The notes under the pieces are model-generated. The model searched no databases. It was not told where the DNA came from and worked only from the letters and a program-made list of their open reading frames with translations. From Chlorobiaceae bacterium (GTDB lineage: Bacteria; Bacteroidota; Ignavibacteria; Ignavibacteriales; Ignavibacteriaceae), in NCBI GenBank assembly GCA_013824085.1, contig PNNF01000002.1, positions 62,001 to 126,000 on the forward strand: a stretch of 64,000 nucleotides of DNA, given 5' to 3'. Made by a program: the position numbers and the translations under genes. Below are positions 59,838 to 64,000 of this stretch, piece by piece (within the stretch, counting starts at the first letter, position 1; each line of letters starts with the position of its first letter).

Positions 59838-61028
59838 ATGGCTACAAAAAATCTAGAATATATTAAAAAAGAACTTCCTAAAAGTTTACAAAAGCTTGGA
59901 CTTACTCTTGTTTTAATTGGACTTGCAATCGGAATATTTTTATTCTTGCTGGATCCACAAAGAGCTACGTTCAGTTATTTGTTGACATTTATGTTTGTGA
60001 TGAGCATTGGGATTGGCGCACTTTTTCTTGTGGCACTCGAATATATTGCAGGGGCAGATTGGAGCACGCCAATAAGAAGAATAGTAGAATTTTTTGCCGG
60101 TGCAATTCCTCTTCTTTTGGTTTTGGTAATTCCTCTTTTGTTAAATATGAAAGAACTTTTTCTTTGGACAGACACTGAATTACTGAGGGCTGATTATATC
60201 ATGAGTGGAAAAGAAGCATACTTGAATGTTCCTTTTTTCATTATTAGAGTTGCTGTTGTGCTGGGTCTTTGGACACTTTTTTATTTTCTATTAACTAGAA
60301 ATTCTAGAAAGCAAGACTCAACAAAAGATCAATCACTCACAACAAAGAATATCAAAATCTCAGCAATCTTCATCCCGATTTTTGCAATTACAGTTACAAT
60401 TGCTGCAGTTGATTGGCTAATGACTCTTGAACCACTCTGGTTCTCAACAATTTTTGGAGTTTATTTTTTCTCTGGCTCTGTTGTTGTTACACTTTGTGTT
60501 GTAACTTTAGCCGTAGTGCTTTTAAGGGAGCATGGATATTTACATCCAAAGATGATAGATGATCATTATTATAGTTTGGGTGCGTTAATTTTTGCTTTCG
60601 TAAATTTTTGGGCTTACATCGCGTTCTCTCAATATCTTCTTATTTGGTATGCAAATTTACCAGAAGAAACTTTTTGGTTTATAAATCGGTGGAAGGGCGG
60701 ATGGGTTTTCGTCTCGTTGTTTTTAATCTTTACTCACTTCGTTGTTCCTTATGCAGTGCTACTGTCACAGCCCGCAAAGACGAATGCTAAGAAATTAAAA
60801 TTTATTTCGATATGGTTAATTTTTGCTCACGTAGTTGATCTTTATTGGTTGATAATGCCGCAGTTTAAAACAACCAATCATGCTTTTTATCTTTATCTTA
60901 TGGAATTTGGATTTCCAATAGCGGCAGTTGGATTTTTTATTCTGTTGATTTATTATAAATCGCAAAAAAATAATATGGTTCCAATTGGTGATCCTAAATT
61001 AGATCGCGGACTTAACTTTAGATTATAA
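59838..61028 (+). CDS. actF: alternative complex III membrane subunit ActF
   Basis: A 396-residue protein with about ten membrane helices, distantly related to ActC and often annotated as a second quinone-binding subunit. Typical segments are TFMFVMSIGIGALFLVALEYIAGADWSTPIRR, AAVDWLMTLEPLWFSTIFG and VDLYWLIMPQF (quoted in parts). It pairs with ActC in the membrane and may take part in proton movement. It lies between the fused actDE gene and the cytochrome c gene, the usual place in act operons. Confidence 0.94.
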   Translation: MATKNLEYIKKELPKSLQKLGLTLVLIGLAIGIFLFLLDPQRATFSYLLTFMFVMSIGIGALFLVALEYIAGADWSTPIRRIVEFFAGAIPLLLVLVIPLLLNMKELFLWTDTELLRADYIMSGKEAYLNVPFFIIRVAVVLGLWTLFYFLLTRNSRKQDSTKDQSLTTKNIKISAIFIPIFAITVTIAAVDWLMTLEPLWFSTIFGVYFFSGSVVVTLCVVTLAVVLLREHGYLHPKMIDDHYYSLGALIFAFVNFWAYIAFSQYLLIWYANLPEETFWFINRWKGGWVFVSLFLIFTHFVVPYAVLLSQPAKTNAKKLKFISIWLIFAHVVDLYWLIMPQFKTTNHAFYLYLMEFGFPIAAVGFFILLIYYKSQKNNMVPIGDPKLDRGLNFRL

Positions 61029-61048
61029 AAATTTAAAAAAAATATTTT

Positions 61049-61969
61049 ATGGATACAAAATTTTCTTTAACTGAATTATTGAAAAACCCTTTAGCTCAAT
61101 TAGCTTCGGCTTACTTTTTTATTTTGCTTGCGTTGGTGGGATTAGGATTTTTCTACATAAATCAAAATCCTGCAATAATGCAAAACAAAGTTCCTGCTGT
61201 TGTTAAGGATACTACAAATCTAATCGTTCCTTTGGAGGTTCAAGAGCCGAGAATTAATCCCGGCATCGATCTCAAATTATTGACTGTGCCTGACCAAGCA
61301 CTTCTCGACAAAGGGAAACAGTTGTACGATGCAAATTGTGCTTCGTGTCATGGTAGCACAGGAAGTGGAGATGGTGTTGCGGGTGCTGTGATGAATCCAA
61401 AACCAAGAAATTTTCGACTCGAAGCTGGTTGGAAAAATGGAAGAAAAGTTTCGGAAATTTATTATACGCTGCAGAGTGGACTAATAGCAACCGGAATGCC
61501 CGCGTATGATTATTTAGCTCCATACGATAGAATTGCAATGATAAAATATCTTCGTACTTTTATGACGAACGCACCTGTCGATACTGAATTTGATATTACT
61601 TCACTCGATCAAACTTATCTGTTAACGCAAGGAGCAAAAGTTGCTGGAACAATTCCTGTTGACGCTGCAATCAGATTAATGGCGACTGAAAATTCTGCTA
61701 AGTTGCAAAAAATTACTGAAGTACTCGATTTCTTAAACAGAACAAAAATTGAAAATGATAATGCAAAATTATTTTTTAAAATTACCAATAATCAAAAAAA
61801 TGCTGTAACAACGCTACTCAACTCAAACAAGTGGATGAACTCGCACAACGATTTTATTTCGTTAGTTTCAAGTTATATGATCAGCAATGGATTCAATGGA
61901 AAAATTGTAGAGCTTAGTGATGAAAAATCAGTTCAATTATTTCAATACTTAAAATCAATTTTGATGTAA
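61049..61969 (+). CDS. membrane-anchored monohaem cytochrome c
   Basis: A 306-residue protein with one N-terminal membrane helix (AYFFILLALVGLGFFYI), then a cytochrome c domain (about 85-180) with haem motif CASCHGSTGSGDG and methionine ligand in IATGMPAYDYL. The C-terminal ~120 residues are a helical tail without a haem motif that I cannot place. It is 20 bp after actF and one base before the Sco gene. It probably carries electrons from ActE to the oxidase, or belongs to the supercomplex. Confidence 0.9.
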   Translation: MDTKFSLTELLKNPLAQLASAYFFILLALVGLGFFYINQNPAIMQNKVPAVVKDTTNLIVPLEVQEPRINPGIDLKLLTVPDQALLDKGKQLYDANCASCHGSTGSGDGVAGAVMNPKPRNFRLEAGWKNGRKVSEIYYTLQSGLIATGMPAYDYLAPYDRIAMIKYLRTFMTNAPVDTEFDITSLDQTYLLTQGAKVAGTIPVDAAIRLMATENSAKLQKITEVLDFLNRTKIENDNAKLFFKITNNQKNAVTTLLNSNKWMNSHNDFISLVSSYMISNGFNGKIVELSDEKSVQLFQYLKSILM

Positions 61970-61970
61970 A

Positions 61971-62762
61971 ATGAAAAATTTATCTAAAATTATTTATCTC
62001 TTTTTTTTGATATTAATTCCGTTCAATGCTTACTCAAGCGAGCCAAAGAGAGTTGAGATTGGTATTGACGAGCATCTTGGTGATATGGTTCCGATGAACT
62101 TAAAATTTATCGATGAAAAAGGAAATACAGTTGAGCTAAAAGATATAATAACAAAACCAACATTATTGATGTTCGTTTATTTTGAATGTCCGAGCATTTG
62201 CAGTCCCTTGCTTTCAGAAGTTGCTCAAGAAATTTCGAGAATAAATTTGAAGCCCGGAATTGATTATCAAGTTGTCTCTATTTCCATTGACAGTGATGAA
62301 AATTTTTTATTAGCAGCAGACAAAAAAAAGAATTACATAAAATCCTTAAAAGATGAAACATTTCCCGAAGATGCTTGGCGCTTTTTAACAGGCGATAGTG
62401 CAAATATTTATTCGCTTACCAACTCAACTGGTTTTATGTTTAAGAAAGTTGATGATGAATTTATTCACGCTGGTGCATTGATATTTTTATCTCCTCAAGG
62501 AAAGATTACTCGATATCTTTTAGGAACGTCATTTCTGCCTTTTGATATTAAGATGGCATTGATTGAAGCTCAAGCGGGGAGGACTTCACCAACTGTTGCA
62601 AAATTTTTGAAGTTCTGTTTCAACTATGATCCTGAAGGACGAAAATATGTTTTGAACGTCACACAAATTGCGGGAACTTTGATTCTATTAGCAACTGTTG
62701 GATTTGTTCTTTTCTTAGTTATTAAACCGAAAAAAAAAGATAGCAAAGGTAAAAAAGTATGA
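61971..62762 (+). CDS. SCO1/SenC-family copper chaperone
   Basis: Sco proteins deliver copper to the CuA site of cytochrome oxidase subunit II. The 263-residue protein has a signal peptide ([14 protein letters not shown]), the copper motif CPSICSP (CxxxC) and the third ligand histidine in DEFIHAG. FEC-PSIC and VSISIDSDE blocks are normal. A C-terminal membrane helix ([20 protein letters not shown]) is an extension beyond the usual Sco fold. Its stop overlaps the oxidase subunit I start as ATGA. Confidence 0.94.
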   Translation: MKNLSKIIYLFFLILIPFNAYSSEPKRVEIGIDEHLGDMVPMNLKFIDEKGNTVELKDIITKPTLLMFVYFECPSICSPLLSEVAQEISRINLKPGIDYQVVSISIDSDENFLLAADKKKNYIKSLKDETFPEDAWRFLTGDSANIYSLTNSTGFMFKKVDDEFIHAGALIFLSPQGKITRYLLGTSFLPFDIKMALIEAQAGRTSPTVAKFLKFCFNYDPEGRKYVLNVTQIAGTLILLATVGFVLFLVIKPKKKDSKGKKV

Positions 62763-64000
62763 GTAGTGATTCCTCACATAATGTAAGTTATCTCGATTAT
62801 AAAGGAAGGTGGAAAGGAAAAATTACTTCTTGGATTTTTTCTACTGATCATAAAAAAATCGGAGTTCTTTACCTCTTCTCGATGCTTATTTTATTCTCGA
62901 TAGGTGTCTTGTTCGGATTCCTGATGAGATTAGAATTAATCGCTCCCGGTAAAACTATAATGGAACCACAAATGTATAATTCCATCTTTACTTTGCATGG
63001 AATTATTATGATTTTTATGTTCATCATTCCCGGTTTACCAGCGATTTTTGGAAACTTCTTTTTGCCTTTATTGATAGGTGCGAAAGATGTTGCTTTCCCG
63101 AGATTGAATCTACTTTCGTGGTGGCTTTTCATGTTTGGAAGCTTGCTCGCAATTCTTTCTGTCTTTTTACCCGGCGGTCCTGTAGATACAGGTTGGACTT
63201 TTTACGTACCATATTCAGTCCGATCAACTACGAATGTTTTTCCCGCATTAATCGCAGCGTTCATTCTTGGATTCTCTTCCATTCTAACGGGATTAAATTT
63301 CATCACTACTATTCATAGAATGAGAGTGCAGGGAATGACGTGGTTCAGAATGCCTCTTTTTGTATGGAGTCTTTACGCAACTTCTTGGATTCAAATTTTA
63401 GCTACTCCAATTATTGGTATAACTTTACTTCTTGTCGTAATGGAAAGAGCTTTCAACATTGGAATTTTCGATCCTTCACTTGGTGGTGATCCTGTTCTTT
63501 TTCAACATCTCTTTTGGATTTATTCTCACCCCGCAGTTTATGTTATGATTATTCCTGCAATGGGAATTATTTCAGAAATTATTCCAGTCTTTGCAAGAAG
63601 AACAATTTTTGGTTATAAATTTATTGCTTTCTCTTCTATTGCTATTGCATTAATGGGTTCATTAGTTTGGGCACACCATATGTTTACTGTAGGTATGAGT
63701 CCAACTGCAATGATTATTTTTTCTGTATTAACTTTTCTTGTTGCAATTCCAAGTGCTATCAAAGTATTTAATTGGGTAGCGACATTGTATAAAGGTTCAA
63801 TTCAACTTGACCCGCCAATGTTGTACGCTCTCGGATTTATTTTTCTATTTTCGATTGGTGGATTTACGGGATTGATTCAAGGCGCACTTTCTGTTAATAT
63901 TCATATTCACGACACATCATTTATTGTTGCTCATTTTCATTATGTGATGTTTGGCGGAACGGGCTTTGGAATTTTTGCTGCACTTCATTATTGGTTTCCA
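62759..64000 (+). CDS. cytochrome c oxidase subunit I, A2 (YSHP) type; 3' end beyond window
   Basis: The first 414 codons of a haem-copper oxidase catalytic subunit. The low-spin haem ligand H80 lies in TLHGII. The CuB/Tyr motif is Y255-S256-H257-P258-A-V-Y261, CuB histidines are H306-H307 (WAHHMF), and the haem ligands H392 and H394 lie in [13 protein letters not shown]. The YSHPxVY motif, in place of XGHPEVY, marks the A2 group, where Tyr-Ser replace the glutamate of the D channel; Rhodothermus marinus caa3 oxidase is of this type. It reduces O2 to water and pumps protons. Start ATG overlaps the Sco stop. Subunits II and III are not in the window. Confidence 0.96.
   Translation, partial: MSSDSSHNVSYLDYKGRWKGKITSWIFSTDHKKIGVLYLFSMLILFSIGVLFGFLMRLELIAPGKTIMEPQMYNSIFTLHGIIMIFMFIIPGLPAIFGNFFLPLLIGAKDVAFPRLNLLSWWLFMFGSLLAILSVFLPGGPVDTGWTFYVPYSVRSTTNVFPALIAAFILGFSSILTGLNFITTIHRMRVQGMTWFRMPLFVWSLYATSWIQILATPIIGITLLLVVMERAFNIGIFDPSLGGDPVLFQHLFWIYSHPAVYVMIIPAMGIISEIIPVFARRTIFGYKFIAFSSIAIALMGSLVWAHHMFTVGMSPTAMIIFSVLTFLVAIPSAIKVFNWVATLYKGSIQLDPPMLYALGFIFLFSIGGFTGLIQGALSVNIHIHDTSFIVAHFHYVMFGGTGFGIFAALHYWFP

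Noticed and set aside
62869-63318. Short frames on both strands in the region of oxidase subunit I
   Set aside because: The true gene is the long frame starting at 62759, which runs off the window end. The short frames are shadows of it.

Overview
The window is AT-rich (roughly one third G+C by eye), densely coded and almost entirely on the + strand. It reads as ordinary chromosome: there are no phage genes, transposases or CRISPR arrays. PorU and PorV of the type IX secretion system, a T9SS-type C-terminal sorting domain, alternative complex III (ActA-F) joined to a haem-copper oxidase, and a HU-SPOR protein point to the Fibrobacteres-Chlorobi-Bacteroidetes group. The combination fits Ignavibacteriota (class Ignavibacteria) best. 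That placement is inferred from gene content and not from a tree.

Layout. 1-7.1 kb: end of an unknown gene, mutL, then a tight run of methylmalonyl-CoA mutase catalytic subunit, UbiA-type prenyltransferase, small lipoprotein, CNNM/CBS membrane protein, DCC-family protein and a peroxiredoxin. 7.1-10.1 kb: a possible structured leader, a BCP peroxiredoxin, then PTPS, FolE and two short-chain reductases in one overlapping operon that looks like a biopterin-type pathway. 10.2-12.4 kb: an envelope-stress module of ECF sigma factor, candidate anti-sigma factor and Spy/CpxP-like protein, with a second Spy/CpxP-like gene divergent. Both promoters carry the same AAACC-N17-GTC element. 12.5-22.3 kb: tRNA-Leu, a fused isoprenoid-alcohol kinase/isoprenyl-phosphate kinase (VTE5-VTE6), and a six-gene envelope operon (TPR protein, beta-barrel, HU-SPOR, ExbB, ExbD, TonB). 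22.2-24.4 kb: a four-gene - strand operon of membrane proteins behind a beta-propeller protein. 24.4-26.4 kb: tRNA-Gln, tRNA-Glu, thioredoxin-like ferredoxin, endonuclease III and an HD protein.

26.4-38.7 kb is a secretion and surface locus: porU, porV, an M6-like protein whose HExxH site is lost, a protease/propeller/beta-barrel protein and a DUF5683-like membrane protein. 38.8-45.8 kb holds housekeeping genes (der, CoA-disulfide-reductase-like enzyme, upp, TPR protein, Rel, ruvX). 45.8-47.2 kb encodes two bacterial-microcompartment shell proteins with no cargo enzymes nearby. The second has a long acidic tail and a Rho-N/SAP-like end. 47.3-53.2 kb: YbbR-like protein, tmk, S41 protease, GlcD and GlcF.

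53.4-64 kb is one respiratory operon: actA, a small Tat-like ORF, actB, actC, a fused actD-actE, actF, a monohaem cytochrome c, Sco and cytochrome oxidase subunit I of the YSHP (A2) type, cut by the window end. Together these pass electrons from quinol through ActB/ActA and cytochrome c to oxygen.

The observations I rate most worth checking are the paired ECF promoters, the orphan shell proteins with the nucleic-acid-binding-like tail, the T9SS-linked pseudoprotease, the dedicated TonB/HU-SPOR/TPR envelope operon and the VTE5-VTE6 fusion.
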